Below are positions 44,371 to 53,611 of a stretch of DNA of 64,000 nt, piece by piece (position 1 is the first letter of the stretch; every line of letters starts with the position of its first letter). Under the pieces are notes generated by a model. It saw only the letters and a program-made list of their open reading frames with translations, was not told the origin of the DNA and made no database searches. The position numbers were made by a program, and so were the translations under genes. Location: NCBI RefSeq assembly GCF_014610845.1, contig NZ_JABTCG010000004.1:124001-188000 (forward strand). The letters run 5' to 3'. The stretch is from Maribacter arenosus (GTDB taxonomy: Bacteria > Bacteroidota > Bacteroidia > Flavobacteriales > Flavobacteriaceae).

Positions 44371-44997
44371 TTAATCCAAATGATATATTTCCATTATATT
44401 CTTGAGTATACCTTCAAAATCTATTTTTAGGTCTATAAGCTTGCCGGTGTGTATATCAAAGACCCAACCGTGCACTTTAAGTCCTCGATCTCGGTATGCC
44501 TTTTGAACTGCCGCGGTCTTAATTAGATTTACACATTGCTCTTGTACATTGAGTTCAACCAATCTGTCATATTTTTTATCTTCATCTTCGATGGCGTTCA
44601 GTTCATCTTTATGAATTCGAAATACATCACGAATGTTACGTAGCCAAGGATTCAAAATACCTAGATCAGCAGATTGCATGGCCGCTTTTACACCTCCGCA
44701 TGAATAATGGCCACAGACCACTACATGATTCACTTTTAAATGTTCAACGGCATAGTTGACAACGGACATGACATTCAAATCTATACTGATGACCATATTG
44801 GCAATATTACGATGTACAAATACTTCGCCAGGCCCCATTCCCATTAAATCCTCAGCGGTCACCCTACTATCGGAGCAACCGATATAGAGTAATTCAGGGT
44901 TTTGACCTTTACCCAATTCGTCAAAGAATTTAGGGTCGGTAGCTAGTTTTTCTTTTATCCACTTCTCGTTATTTTTAAAGACGTTATCCACTTGCAT
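44371..44997 (-). CDS. Beta-class carbonic anhydrase
   Basis: The 208-residue protein has the Zn ligands and active-site pair in YIGCSDSRVTAEDL (Cys, Asp, Arg) and HYSCGGVKAAM (His, Cys), with VFVHRNIANMV between. It interconverts CO2 and bicarbonate in the cytosol. It is upstream of the SulP gene on the same strand with a 144-nt gap, so the pair probably handles bicarbonate together. Confidence 0.94.
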   Translation of the reverse strand: MQVDNVFKNNEKWIKEKLATDPKFFDELGKGQNPELLYIGCSDSRVTAEDLMGMGPGEVFVHRNIANMVISIDLNVMSVVNYAVEHLKVNHVVVCGHYSCGGVKAAMQSADLGILNPWLRNIRDVFRIHKDELNAIEDEDKKYDRLVELNVQEQCVNLIKTAAVQKAYRDRGLKVHGWVFDIHTGKLIDLKIDFEGILKNIMEIYHLD

Positions 44998-45181
44998 ATT
45001 ATTTAGTTTTAAGATGTTAAGTTACTCATTCTACAGATAACCAATATCGAATTAGGAGTCCTATCAAAAAGACACACATTCGATAAATAGTCAATGATTA
45101 TACGATTTCACCCTAGGATGCAGAATCCTAGGATATTATTTCCTTGGCACAAATACCTGGTTATTAGGAAATTATCATGAA

Positions 45182-45484
45182 CTAGATGGATTGTTCAGGA
45201 GGAGGTAGAACAATATCAGGGGTAAGGTCGTAAAGTCCTAATATATAGAAATCATATAAACCTAGGCTTTGTAGATGGGCTAACATGGAAAAATCCGAGG
45301 TATTACTTTCCAATATCAGTTTCTCATCAATATTATTTTTCCCTTGCTCTGGCTGCTCTTCTTCGGTTAAATTAGTGGTAAGGACAGAGTTCCCGTCGTT
45401 ATTGAACAGTGTAATGACCGACGGTGTGAATATGGCAAAAATCCATACGAATAGTAAAGTAGAAAGGATGTTCGTCCTTTTCAT
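45182..45484 (-). CDS. Hypothetical single-pass membrane protein
   Basis: The 100-residue protein is read from the ATG at 45484; 6 more codons are possible upstream. One N-terminal helix (NILSTLLFVWIFAIFTPSVITLF) is followed by an acidic linker and a C-terminal stretch LYDFYILGLYDLTPDIVLPPP. The family is not recognised. A full -7 box 18 nt upstream of the ATG supports expression as an independent gene. It lies between the carbonic anhydrase and the Bat operon. Confidence 0.6.
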   Translation of the reverse strand: MKRTNILSTLLFVWIFAIFTPSVITLFNNDGNSVLTTNLTEEEQPEQGKNNIDEKLILESNTSDFSMLAHLQSLGLYDFYILGLYDLTPDIVLPPPEQSI

Positions 45485-45501
45485 GGAATACTGGTTTTGC
45501 A

Positions 45502-45509
45502 CAAATATA
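45502..45509 (-). promoter_or_regulatory. -7 box of the hypothetical gene 45182-45484
   Basis: The minus strand reads TATATTTG, a full match to TAnnTTTG, 17 nt before the ATG. Confidence 0.5.
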
Positions 45510-45542
45510 AAAGTATAGCTTTGATTGTCTGTTAACGAAATA

Positions 45543-46301
45543 CTAAAAATCTTTCAACAATCTTATACTTTCTGAGGTTACCCAACCCGATTTGCCATCT
45601 GCGATCTTGATTTTTTTCCAATCATTAAGTTCATCGAGAACATTCACCTTAGTGCCTTCATGTAGCACGAACAGGGGTTCACTTCTTATATTGGGCTCCA
45701 TCTTTATCTGCACTTCACTATCGAAAACAATCGCAGGTTGATCGGTCATATAATCATTGTATTGCACAAGGGCGAATACCACCGCCATTACCGATATCAT
45801 TAAAGATACGATGCTGGCAACGAAAGCAATTCTTTTGCGCATCGCGTATTTAAAATAATAAAAGGCGATGTATAACAAAACAAAAAGAATCATGAATGCA
45901 ATCCCTACATAGCTCCATTGGTCGAAGGAAAGAACCCCCGTTATGGTATTGTATATCCTTGCAAGTCCGGTTTCGGGAATAACCTCAATGGCATCGAGTG
46001 TCATATTTCTTGCATAGGAAAGATTGTTCTTTATTTCAGGATCATTTGGGGAAAGTAAGAGTGCCTTTTCATAGTTGTATATACTTGGGGCAATCTGGTT
46101 TAATTTATAGTAGGCATTACCCAAATTAAAATAAAGGGCAGCGGAATGCTGTCCATTATCCAAAATCCCGTTATAATATTCGATGGCTTTTAGAAAGTCG
46201 CCATTATTATAAGCATCGGTAGCCTTATCGAAAAGCGCTATATTTTGTGCATTCCCTATAAAGGCGGTCAATAATACAATGATGTAAAGTAACTTTTTCA
46301 T
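45543..46301 (-). CDS. batE: BatE: TPR and SH3-like protein
   Basis: The 252-residue protein has a signal peptide (ILLTAFIGNAQN-like), two to three TPR units (DFLKAIEYYNGILDNGQHSAALYFNLGNAYYKLN), two TM helices (SYVGIAFMILFVLLYIAFYYF and VASIVSLMISVMAVVFALV) and a C-terminal bacterial SH3 domain (GTKVNVLDELNDWKKIKIADGKSGWV). BatE proteins close Bat aerotolerance operons, where they are thought to help a periplasmic complex. It follows batD with a 3-nt gap. Confidence 0.88.
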   Translation of the reverse strand: MKKLLYIIVLLTAFIGNAQNIALFDKATDAYNNGDFLKAIEYYNGILDNGQHSAALYFNLGNAYYKLNQIAPSIYNYEKALLLSPNDPEIKNNLSYARNMTLDAIEVIPETGLARIYNTITGVLSFDQWSYVGIAFMILFVLLYIAFYYFKYAMRKRIAFVASIVSLMISVMAVVFALVQYNDYMTDQPAIVFDSEVQIKMEPNIRSEPLFVLHEGTKVNVLDELNDWKKIKIADGKSGWVTSESIRLLKDF

Positions 46302-46304
46302 TGC

Positions 46305-48080
46305 TTATAGTTGTTTATCAAGATTAGAGATGACTTCACTTGCCTTATCATAATCCTGATGCATCTGTACATCTGAAAATGGACTGTAACGTGCCATCTC
46401 ACAATTTTTCAATAAGCCGATAAAGCCTTCCTTGGTTTCCACTTCAACTTCTTTCTCGGTCAATAGGCTGGCAATTTTATCTTTACTGAATTCAGAAGTC
46501 TCGATCTTTAATTTGGCCTTTAGATAATTATGTAGAGCTTTTTCCAAAGCGATATAGAATGCATCCTTCTTCCCCAAGGTTTTTTTGGCCTCTGACAAAT
46601 ATTTCCTAGCCAATTTATTGGCTTTTTTAATTTTATTTCCTTCAACATCACTCGCTATGGCTTCACGTTTTTTTCTGAATATGATAGCTAAAGGTATTAG
46701 GGCTAAAGGTAATAACCACCATAAATAAAAATACTTGGAACTAAAGAAATAATCGCTGTTTTTGGCAGTAAGTTCTGGATTGAGTTTAATAAAATTGAAC
46801 TGGTTTCCTGTGGTCACCACTCTTTGTTTGGAATTTATGGGATTGTTGGCCATGGTTCCTGAAGAATTGGCAGGACCTTCAATCACATTGATCATTATTT
46901 CTTCAGAATTAATGGTATGATAGGTTTCGGATTTTGGATTAAAATAACTGAACGAAATACTGGGCACAGGGTATTTTCCCTTGAAAGAAGGGACAATCGT
47001 ATAGCTATCACTTACCTTACCCTGCATTCCCGACAAAGTAGTACGTACATTTTCATTGTGTTCCGGATCATAGACCTCTAGCGAACTTGGCAATTCCGGT
47101 GTTGGTAATTGAAACAATTTAAGATTCCCTTTTCCACGCACTTCAACTATGGCTTGAAGTGATTCTGAGGCATTTAAATGGGTTTTACTAGTAGTGACCG
47201 AAAAATCGAATTCACCGACAGCACCTCCAAAATCGGTAGGTTTCCCAGCTGTCGGCAATGCTTTAACATTGATGGTGCGATTACCAGCAGATACCGTTTT
47301 ATTAGTCTGGCTATAAATTCTTCCACCGAAAAAGTCACGTTTATTTGTGGGAACGTCAACCGTTACATCGAGTGAGAGGGGTTCTATGTCCAATTTACCC
47401 GATTTTTGGGGGAAGAGTACCACCCGTTTTAAGACTACATAACGGTATGCCTTGCCTTTATAGGTGCCATTTTCGGTATTCAATCGTTGTACGGGAATAT
47501 CTTGGCTCCAAAAGTTATTGTATTTCGGATTATCCAATGGGCGATAATTTGAAACACGTATAGAGGGACTCACATAAAGTTTGTAGACCACACTTATTTC
47601 TTCGTTCAAATATGGATTTGTTTTTGACACTTCTGCCACTAAGTGGAGGTTATTGTCCGCATAATCATCGACGGTCATATCGTCGTTAGGCTTTTCTACC
47701 GCGGCGGTTACCTCTACAGTTTTGGCCAAGGATTTATACACCTTTCCATCGATAACTATCGAGGCTTGTTTAATAGTGAATTTGCCCCGTCCCGTAGGGG
47801 CCAAGGTATAGGAGTAGGTTTTTGAATAGGAACGTACCCCATTTACCCAAGAAGAGCTTATGGCCTGCAATGGACCCGATATGACGCGAAATCCATCAAA
47901 ATCGGGGGGTGAAAAATCATCACCATCCCTATTCATCGTAAATTCGATGCGTAGCCTTTCATTGATGCCCAACTTTTCCTTGCTCAAATTCGCTTCAAAA
48001 GTTACGGCATTGTCCTGAGCACCCATTGTGAGCGCTATGAACAATAATGGCAGTAATGATATATAATATTTAAATCCCAT
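46305..48080 (-). CDS. batD: BatD-family protein
   Basis: The start is the ATG at 48080; a TTG four codons upstream overlaps batC. The product has 591 residues. A signal peptide precedes a long periplasmic part with BatD repeats (VTFEANLSKEKLGINERLRIEF). A TM helix follows (YFYLWWLLPLALIPLAIIF, near residue 460), then a cytosolic coiled-coil-rich tail (ANKLARKYLSEAKKTLGK). BatD belongs to the oxygen-tolerance operon first described in Bacteroides. It directly follows batC. Confidence 0.88.
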   Translation of the reverse strand: MGFKYYISLLPLLFIALTMGAQDNAVTFEANLSKEKLGINERLRIEFTMNRDGDDFSPPDFDGFRVISGPLQAISSSWVNGVRSYSKTYSYTLAPTGRGKFTIKQASIVIDGKVYKSLAKTVEVTAAVEKPNDDMTVDDYADNNLHLVAEVSKTNPYLNEEISVVYKLYVSPSIRVSNYRPLDNPKYNNFWSQDIPVQRLNTENGTYKGKAYRYVVLKRVVLFPQKSGKLDIEPLSLDVTVDVPTNKRDFFGGRIYSQTNKTVSAGNRTINVKALPTAGKPTDFGGAVGEFDFSVTTSKTHLNASESLQAIVEVRGKGNLKLFQLPTPELPSSLEVYDPEHNENVRTTLSGMQGKVSDSYTIVPSFKGKYPVPSISFSYFNPKSETYHTINSEEIMINVIEGPANSSGTMANNPINSKQRVVTTGNQFNFIKLNPELTAKNSDYFFSSKYFYLWWLLPLALIPLAIIFRKKREAIASDVEGNKIKKANKLARKYLSEAKKTLGKKDAFYIALEKALHNYLKAKLKIETSEFSKDKIASLLTEKEVEVETKEGFIGLLKNCEMARYSPFSDVQMHQDYDKASEVISNLDKQL

Positions 48081-48085
48081 TTGAA

Positions 48086-48943
48086 TTACCAATCCTTTTC
48101 ATTTTTGACTTTAGCTCCCTTGACTTTTTTAGCATCGATCTTTTCCTGTACTTTCTTTTCCTCGTTTTGCATGGCCTCTAACAGATTTTGAATTTGTTGT
48201 TTCGACAGTTGATTGGGTCTTGGTTGTTGCTGTTGTTGTTCTTGGGGTTTATCACCTTGTTCAGGTTGCTTTTTATCTTCCTCTTTTTTATCCCCATCAC
48301 CTTCTTTGTTGTCCTCTTTCTTTTCGTCCCCTTTATCACCTTGATCATTTTTATCACTGTCGTCCTGATCTTTTTGGTCCTCCTTATTATCCCCTTCGTT
48401 CTTTTGGTCCTGTTCCTGGTCTTGTTTGTCTTTTTGGTCTTGGTCGTCTTTATTATCGTCGTTCTTTTGTTGCTCGTCTTGTTGTTTTTTCAAAAGTTCT
48501 TTGGCCAATGCCAGATTGTAACGGGTTTCCTCATCTTTGGGATTGTTTCGTAAGGCCTCTTTATAGGCTTCGACAGCCTTTTCATATTCTTTTTGTTTCA
48601 TGAAGACATTACCCATATTATGGTAAGCCTTGTGCTTATCCTCCTTGGCAGTGGCCACTTCCCCTGCCTGCTTATACCTTCCAAAGGCTTCACTATAGGT
48701 TTCTTTATTGTAATAGGCATTTCCCAAATTATAGGGGGCTGCATTATTCTCACCACTTTTTGCAATGGCTTTTCGGTAATCCACTTCGGCTGAGACGAAG
48801 TCATTCTCGGACAAGTCCTTATTTCCCTCCCAGGTCAGGTCAGTAGATTCGATTTGTGCTTTTTCTTTCCGTTTTTCCTCTTTCCTATCTTGTGCAAAAC
48901 TGGACAGAGTGACGAAAAACAATAAAAGTACAATCTTGTTCAT
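48086..48943 (-). CDS. batC: BatC: TPR protein with low-complexity acidic tail
   Basis: The start is the ATG at 48943 (MNKIVLLLFFVTLSSFAQ, a signal peptide), 1 nt after the batB stop. The product has 285 residues. Three TPR units (GNAYYNKETYSEAFGRY; EEVFKEAL-type helices) lie at residues about 45-135. A highly repetitive Asp/Gln/Lys/Glu stretch follows (residues about 140-240) and a short charged tail. The low-complexity stretch makes long but meaningless ORFs on the opposite strand. Confidence 0.88.
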   Translation of the reverse strand: MNKIVLLLFFVTLSSFAQDRKEEKRKEKAQIESTDLTWEGNKDLSENDFVSAEVDYRKAIAKSGENNAAPYNLGNAYYNKETYSEAFGRYKQAGEVATAKEDKHKAYHNMGNVFMKQKEYEKAVEAYKEALRNNPKDEETRYNLALAKELLKKQQDEQQKNDDNKDDQDQKDKQDQEQDQKNEGDNKEDQKDQDDSDKNDQGDKGDEKKEDNKEGDGDKKEEDKKQPEQGDKPQEQQQQQPRPNQLSKQQIQNLLEAMQNEEKKVQEKIDAKKVKGAKVKNEKDW

Positions 48944-48944
48944 A

Positions 48945-49997
48945 TTATGCTGCTTCTTTATGATTTTCATTGAAAAGATTTAACTTTTTAAGCCATTTGG
49001 TCTTTTTATCCAGAATAAAAATGTCTAAAAAAAGAAATAAAAGCCCTGCTCCTAAAAACCATTGAAATTGATCTTTAAATTCGGCAAATTGTTTGGCTTC
49101 AAATTCGGTTTTATCCATTTGCAAAAGGATTTCCTTTATGCGTTCTACGGCATCACCTGTATTGGCCCCGTCTATATATTCCCCATTGCCCTCACTGGCA
49201 ATTTCAAGCAATACGGCCTCATTGAGTTTGGTGATCACGACTTCACCTTGTGCATCTTTTTTGAGGCTTTCGACGATACCATTTCTTTTTATAGGTATAG
49301 GGGAACCTTTGCTTTTACCCACACCAATGGTGAAAATTCGTATACCTGCTTCCACGGCATCATCAACGGCTTTTAAAGTGGTATCTTCCGAATGGTCTTC
49401 CCCGTCAGAAACAATGAACAGCACCCGATTGGTCTGCTCTTCATCATCATAATAAGTTGTAGCCAATTCCAAAGCTTCATTTATGGCTGTTCCTTGGGAA
49501 GTAAGCATATCGGTATTCATATTTTGTAAGAACATTTTGGCGGCACCATAATCCGTGGTTATGGGTAATTGGGGAAATGCCTGACCGGCATAAGCGATGA
49601 TACCGATACGATCACTGGCGAGTTGGTTTATGATTTCTGAAACCAATCGCTTGGCTTTTTCCAATCGGTTTGGCGCTATGTCCTCGGCCAACATGCTTTT
49701 CGAAACATCAACCGCAAATACAATATCGACCCCTTCCCGTTTTACGGTCTCTAATTTGGTGCCGATTTTAGGATTCACGAGCCCTAGGGTTAAGAATGTT
49801 AATCCCAATAGGAAGAACAGTAACTTAAGAACCGATTTGAAGTTCGATTTTGAAGGGGTCAAACGTTGAAACAGGGCGGATTCGGCAAATTTTTTCTGGG
49901 TTCGTTTTTTCCAGATGTGTTGGAATATGAACAGTACCACCATTACAGGAATAATGGCAAGAAGATAAAAATATATTTTTTCGTCTAATTGGATCAT
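48945..49997 (-). CDS. batB: BatB: VWA-domain membrane protein
   Basis: The 350-residue protein has two N-terminal helices (YFYLLAIIPVMVVLFIFQH and LLFFLLGLTFLTLGLV), then a von Willebrand factor A domain with the MIDAS motif VDVSKS (residues about 94-99), and a C-terminal helix (WFLGAGLLFLFLDIFIL). It sits in the inner membrane with the VWA domain outside. It starts 3 nt after the batA stop and is a paralogue of BatA. Confidence 0.9.
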   Translation of the reverse strand: MIQLDEKIYFYLLAIIPVMVVLFIFQHIWKKRTQKKFAESALFQRLTPSKSNFKSVLKLLFFLLGLTFLTLGLVNPKIGTKLETVKREGVDIVFAVDVSKSMLAEDIAPNRLEKAKRLVSEIINQLASDRIGIIAYAGQAFPQLPITTDYGAAKMFLQNMNTDMLTSQGTAINEALELATTYYDDEEQTNRVLFIVSDGEDHSEDTTLKAVDDAVEAGIRIFTIGVGKSKGSPIPIKRNGIVESLKKDAQGEVVITKLNEAVLLEIASEGNGEYIDGANTGDAVERIKEILLQMDKTEFEAKQFAEFKDQFQWFLGAGLLFLFLDIFILDKKTKWLKKLNLFNENHKEAA

Positions 49998-50000
49998 AAG

Positions 50001-50999
50001 CTATATAAAACTTCTAAAAAGAGTATTGCGCAGTAACCATTCCAGCAATAGTAAAGCGCCTGCAAAGAGTACCCATGGCCGAAATTTTTCTTCGTATTTG
50101 TAATATTTGAATTCCTCTATTTCTGTTTTTTCCAATTTATTGATTTCCTCATAAATGGCCTCCAATTTCTCATTGTCAGTAGCCCTAAAGTACTGCCCTC
50201 CAGTGGCCTTTGCAATATCCTGTAACAACTTCTCATCGATCTCTACTTGCCGCATACCGTATCTAAAAGAACCATCTGCATTATAGGCGATGGGAGATAG
50301 GGCATTGCCATTTGTGCCAAGCCCAATGGTATAGGTTTTTATGCCATATTCCACGGCTAGGTCCGCGGCAGTTTGGGGTTCAATAAAACCGGAATTATTT
50401 ACACCATCGGTCAAGAGAATAATTATCTTGCTGATCGCCTTGCTTTCTTTCAATCGGTTGACCGAAGTCGCCAATCCCATACCAATCGCCGTACCATCGT
50501 TCAATTGCCCATAGGTAATTTCACGAAGCGAATTCAATATTATCGCTTTATCGCTGGTAATTGGGGTTTTGGTATAGGCTTCCCCGGCATATGCGACAAG
50601 ACCGATCCTATCGTTTGGCCGTTCTTTGATAAAATCAGAGGCCACCTCTTTAAGCGCCGACAATCGATTTGGTTTTAAATCCCTTGCCAACATACTCGAG
50701 GAAACATCGATTGCCATGACTATATCGATCCCTTTTGTTGTTTTGGTCCTGGTGGAGATATCCTCGGTCTGTGGTCGTGCCATGGCAACGATAATCGCGG
50801 CCAAGGCCAATAGTCTGAAAGCGTACAATACCGGTTTTAACTTAGGGAGGAATCCACGATCCGAAAAACCATTTATACTCGATATTTTAAGGGAAGCCGA
50901 TAATTCATTGCGCTTAAAAAAATACCATAGGATTGCCAGTGGAAGCAATAAAAGCAACCAAAAAAATTCTGGATTCGCAAATGATATATTCTCTAACAT
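50001..50999 (-). CDS. batA: BatA: VWA-domain membrane protein
   Basis: The 332-residue protein has N-terminal helices (FFWLLLLLPLAILWYF and RLLALAAIIVAMA), a VWA domain with MIDAS motif AIDVSSS near residue 95 and TDG near residue 195, and a C-terminal helix. It pairs with BatB. Its start codon shares or abuts the stop of the upstream BatD-like gene (TTAAAC junction at 50999-51002), indicating translational coupling. Confidence 0.9.
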   Translation of the reverse strand: MLENISFANPEFFWLLLLLPLAILWYFFKRNELSASLKISSINGFSDRGFLPKLKPVLYAFRLLALAAIIVAMARPQTEDISTRTKTTKGIDIVMAIDVSSSMLARDLKPNRLSALKEVASDFIKERPNDRIGLVAYAGEAYTKTPITSDKAIILNSLREITYGQLNDGTAIGMGLATSVNRLKESKAISKIIILLTDGVNNSGFIEPQTAADLAVEYGIKTYTIGLGTNGNALSPIAYNADGSFRYGMRQVEIDEKLLQDIAKATGGQYFRATDNEKLEAIYEEINKLEKTEIEEFKYYKYEEKFRPWVLFAGALLLLEWLLRNTLFRSFI

Positions 51000-52661
51000 T
51001 TAAACTTCTGTTTTAACCTCTATAGTACTTAATACGCGATTTATGATTTCTTCCGCATAGGGATCCCCATCTTGCCAGGTTAGTAATACTTGTTGTTGAA
51101 ACCCTTTACCACCGAAACTAAGGATAACATATTTTCCTCTGACAAGTTCTTCGGATTCGGGGATTTTGAATTTTCCGTTGCCATAGGTTTTTATTCCCTT
51201 AACTCCTGTTACCGTTACAAACTCCTCTTGTTTCGTAACTATATTTTTGGCCCCTTTTGCTTCAAATCCTTTTAAGAGTTGATCTATGGTCTTTTCGAAT
51301 TCAGGTTCGGCAGGCTGTGTAAATGTGGTTGAGGTCGTTGCCAAGGTCAACAAGGATTTGTCATCCCTGAACATAAAGGATTGAAGTTCCTTTATATTCG
51401 CTTTGGCCTCTGCAGGGATATTCACTTTCTGGCGAACCAAGACCTCTGGCGATTCCAAATGTATGGGCGGATACCCATAGGAACTAGCCACCCAATCACT
51501 ATCCAGAAGATTTTTGGTGGGGTGTCCTGTAACCGTATCCCAAACTTGGGTAACACCATAATAACTTATAAGGGCGATTGCGGAAATCAAAATTGCACCT
51601 AGAGCAGCGGAGCCTGCCATTACCCATTTTTTACGTTGAAGTTTTTGGGTCAACTCTTCTTGGTATTCCTCTTGGGCCATTAGTTCCTCAAGGGTAGGTT
51701 CAGGAATAGCCTCATGGGTTTTTACTACAATTTGTTCCACTGCTTTTCTATCCTGCAGGGCAACATTGGTAGCCGGTTTTGATTTGGCGAATTTAACCAA
51801 ATCGGCGGTCTGTAAAATACTTTTAAATTGATTTATTGTGTCCCTGTCGAGATTAAGCTCCCCAGCATCCTTCATCATCTCCAACTTAAGGATCAATTCA
51901 TCGGTCGTACTTTCAAGGGCCGAAACATTGACATCTTCCTCTAAGTAAGAACGTACAATATCGGTGAGTTCGGAATAGTATTGTTTGTATTCATCTTGGA
52001 TGAGGTATTTTGAATTGTCCAATTTTTTTAATTCCAATAACGCACGGTCATAAGGGGGCAGTAAGGCTTCCTTTTCCGCTTCGGACAGGTTTTTTTTTCG
52101 AAATACGAACCAGTACACTAGTCCTGCAACAATAGCCAAGATTACTAAGACGCCCAATAGAATTTTCCACCATCCAGAGTTGCTTTTCTCTACCTGGATC
52201 AATGGTTTTATATCGTACATCTTTTGGGCCATGGTATCGACGGGAACGGTGGCCACATCAATACGTAAAGAGTCTGTAAAATATCCTTTTCCGTTGATTT
52301 CGATACGTTGGGTCGGCAATGTGTAAGAACCGGAGTCAAATTGGGTCAAGGCATAGGTTTTCATTAGCATAATCCTATCCTTTTTACGTGTGGTGTCCGT
52401 AGCAAAGGCCTCCACAGTTTCTAAGGGAGAGAATGTTTGTCCCTCTGGAAAGATGACGTTATCAGTAGAATCAACTTCCACTGTTACCTTGAAATTCAGT
52501 TGATCGCCTATTTTAATAAAGGTGGTGTCAACCTCCGAGGACACACTCGGGAGGGTTTGGGCAAACCCGATACTAGAAATACAAAACGAAGATAGGAAAA
52601 GACCGCACATAAAAATTGTGCGCGAACTCCAAATTCGTATTTCGTTAAAACTGAATTTCAT
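51000..52661 (-). CDS. BatD-like membrane protein of the Bat operon
   Basis: The 553-residue protein has a signal peptide/anchor (TIFMCGLFLSSFCISSIGFAQ), a periplasmic BatD-like beta domain (residues about 40-160), and a TM helix (WWKILLGVLVILAIVAGLVYWFVF). A DUF4381-like cytosolic segment follows, with a helical KEALLPPYDRALLELKKLDNSKYL. A second helix near residue 360 precedes a C-terminal domain of unknown role. It lies between the DUF58 gene (1-nt overlap) and batA, the usual place of this protein. Confidence 0.78.
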   Translation of the reverse strand: MKFSFNEIRIWSSRTIFMCGLFLSSFCISSIGFAQTLPSVSSEVDTTFIKIGDQLNFKVTVEVDSTDNVIFPEGQTFSPLETVEAFATDTTRKKDRIMLMKTYALTQFDSGSYTLPTQRIEINGKGYFTDSLRIDVATVPVDTMAQKMYDIKPLIQVEKSNSGWWKILLGVLVILAIVAGLVYWFVFRKKNLSEAEKEALLPPYDRALLELKKLDNSKYLIQDEYKQYYSELTDIVRSYLEEDVNVSALESTTDELILKLEMMKDAGELNLDRDTINQFKSILQTADLVKFAKSKPATNVALQDRKAVEQIVVKTHEAIPEPTLEELMAQEEYQEELTQKLQRKKWVMAGSAALGAILISAIALISYYGVTQVWDTVTGHPTKNLLDSDWVASSYGYPPIHLESPEVLVRQKVNIPAEAKANIKELQSFMFRDDKSLLTLATTSTTFTQPAEPEFEKTIDQLLKGFEAKGAKNIVTKQEEFVTVTGVKGIKTYGNGKFKIPESEELVRGKYVILSFGGKGFQQQVLLTWQDGDPYAEEIINRVLSTIEVKTEV

Positions 52662-53527
52662 TACCCTCTTCTTTTAAAATAGCCCAATAGCTTTTTTACA
52701 TAACTCTCATCAACCCTGCAACTTAAAACCCCACACCCGGATTTGGTAAAGGTTTCCTGAAAATATTTGACCCTTTGGCGATGATGTTCCCCATATGCCA
52801 TACGCACCTTCTTCGATTGGGTGTTCACCAACCGCAAGGTTCCGGTTTCTGAATCCTGCATCTGCACCATTCCTAGGTTAGGAATATTTTCCTCACGTTC
52901 ATCATAGACACGAATACCGGTTACATCATGTTTGTTTCCCGTAATCTTAAGGGTTTTTTCATACCCCTCGTCAATGAAATCGGAAAGCACAAAGACAATG
53001 GCTTTCTTCTTCATTATATTGGTTAGGTATTTCAGTGCTTCGGCAATATTCGTTTGATTGCTTTTGGGCTTAAACTCCAATAATTCCCTAATAATCAGTA
53101 AAACGTGCGATTTTCCTTTTTTAGGTGGAATATAAAGCTCGGCCTTATCTGAAAATAATAAGAGTCCTACTTTATCATTGTTTTGCATGGCAGAGAATGC
53201 CAATGTTGCAGAAATTTCGGTGATAATTTCTTTTTTAAATTGATTGGTGGTGCCAAAAAGTTCAGAGCCACTCACATCGACCATCAACATCATTGTAAGT
53301 TCCCTTTCTTCTTCAAAGACCTTTACATAAGGTTCGTTGTAACGAGCCGTAACATTCCAATCGATACTGCGTACATCATCGCCGAACTGGTACTGCCGTA
53401 CCTCACTGAAAGTCATACCCCTACCTTTGAAAGTAGAATGATACTCCCCTCCAAAAATATGATCGGAAAGACGACGGGTCTTGATCTCGATCTTACGAAC
53501 TTTCTTTAGTAATTCTTTGGTGTCCAT
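52661..53527 (-). CDS. DUF58-domain protein of the Bat operon
   Basis: The start is the ATG at 53527 (MDTKELLKKVRKIEIKTRRLSD); a longer frame adds 17 residues unlike the family. The product has 288 residues. It opens with the DUF58 signature HIFGGEYHSTFKGRGMTFSEVRQYQFGDDVRSIDWNVTAR (about residues 24-63). A VWA-like region with MMLMVDVSGS follows. DUF58 proteins accompany MoxR ATPases and probably act as substrates or partners for complex assembly. It overlaps the next gene by one base. Confidence 0.9.
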   Translation of the reverse strand: MDTKELLKKVRKIEIKTRRLSDHIFGGEYHSTFKGRGMTFSEVRQYQFGDDVRSIDWNVTARYNEPYVKVFEEERELTMMLMVDVSGSELFGTTNQFKKEIITEISATLAFSAMQNNDKVGLLLFSDKAELYIPPKKGKSHVLLIIRELLEFKPKSNQTNIAEALKYLTNIMKKKAIVFVLSDFIDEGYEKTLKITGNKHDVTGIRVYDEREENIPNLGMVQMQDSETGTLRLVNTQSKKVRMAYGEHHRQRVKYFQETFTKSGCGVLSCRVDESYVKKLLGYFKRRG

Positions 53528-53611
53528 CTTTTTAAGTAAACAGAATTCAGTATTCAGTATCACTTTTGTGCAGTACACTGGTTACTGCTTACTGTTTACT
53601 ACCGACCTTTT

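Noticed and set aside
48188-48603. Two long hydrophobic ORFs on the plus strand
   Set aside because: They are antisense to the low-complexity Asp/Gln/Lys tail of BatC, where GAT/CAA/AAG-type codons read as Leu/Val/Phe on the other strand.
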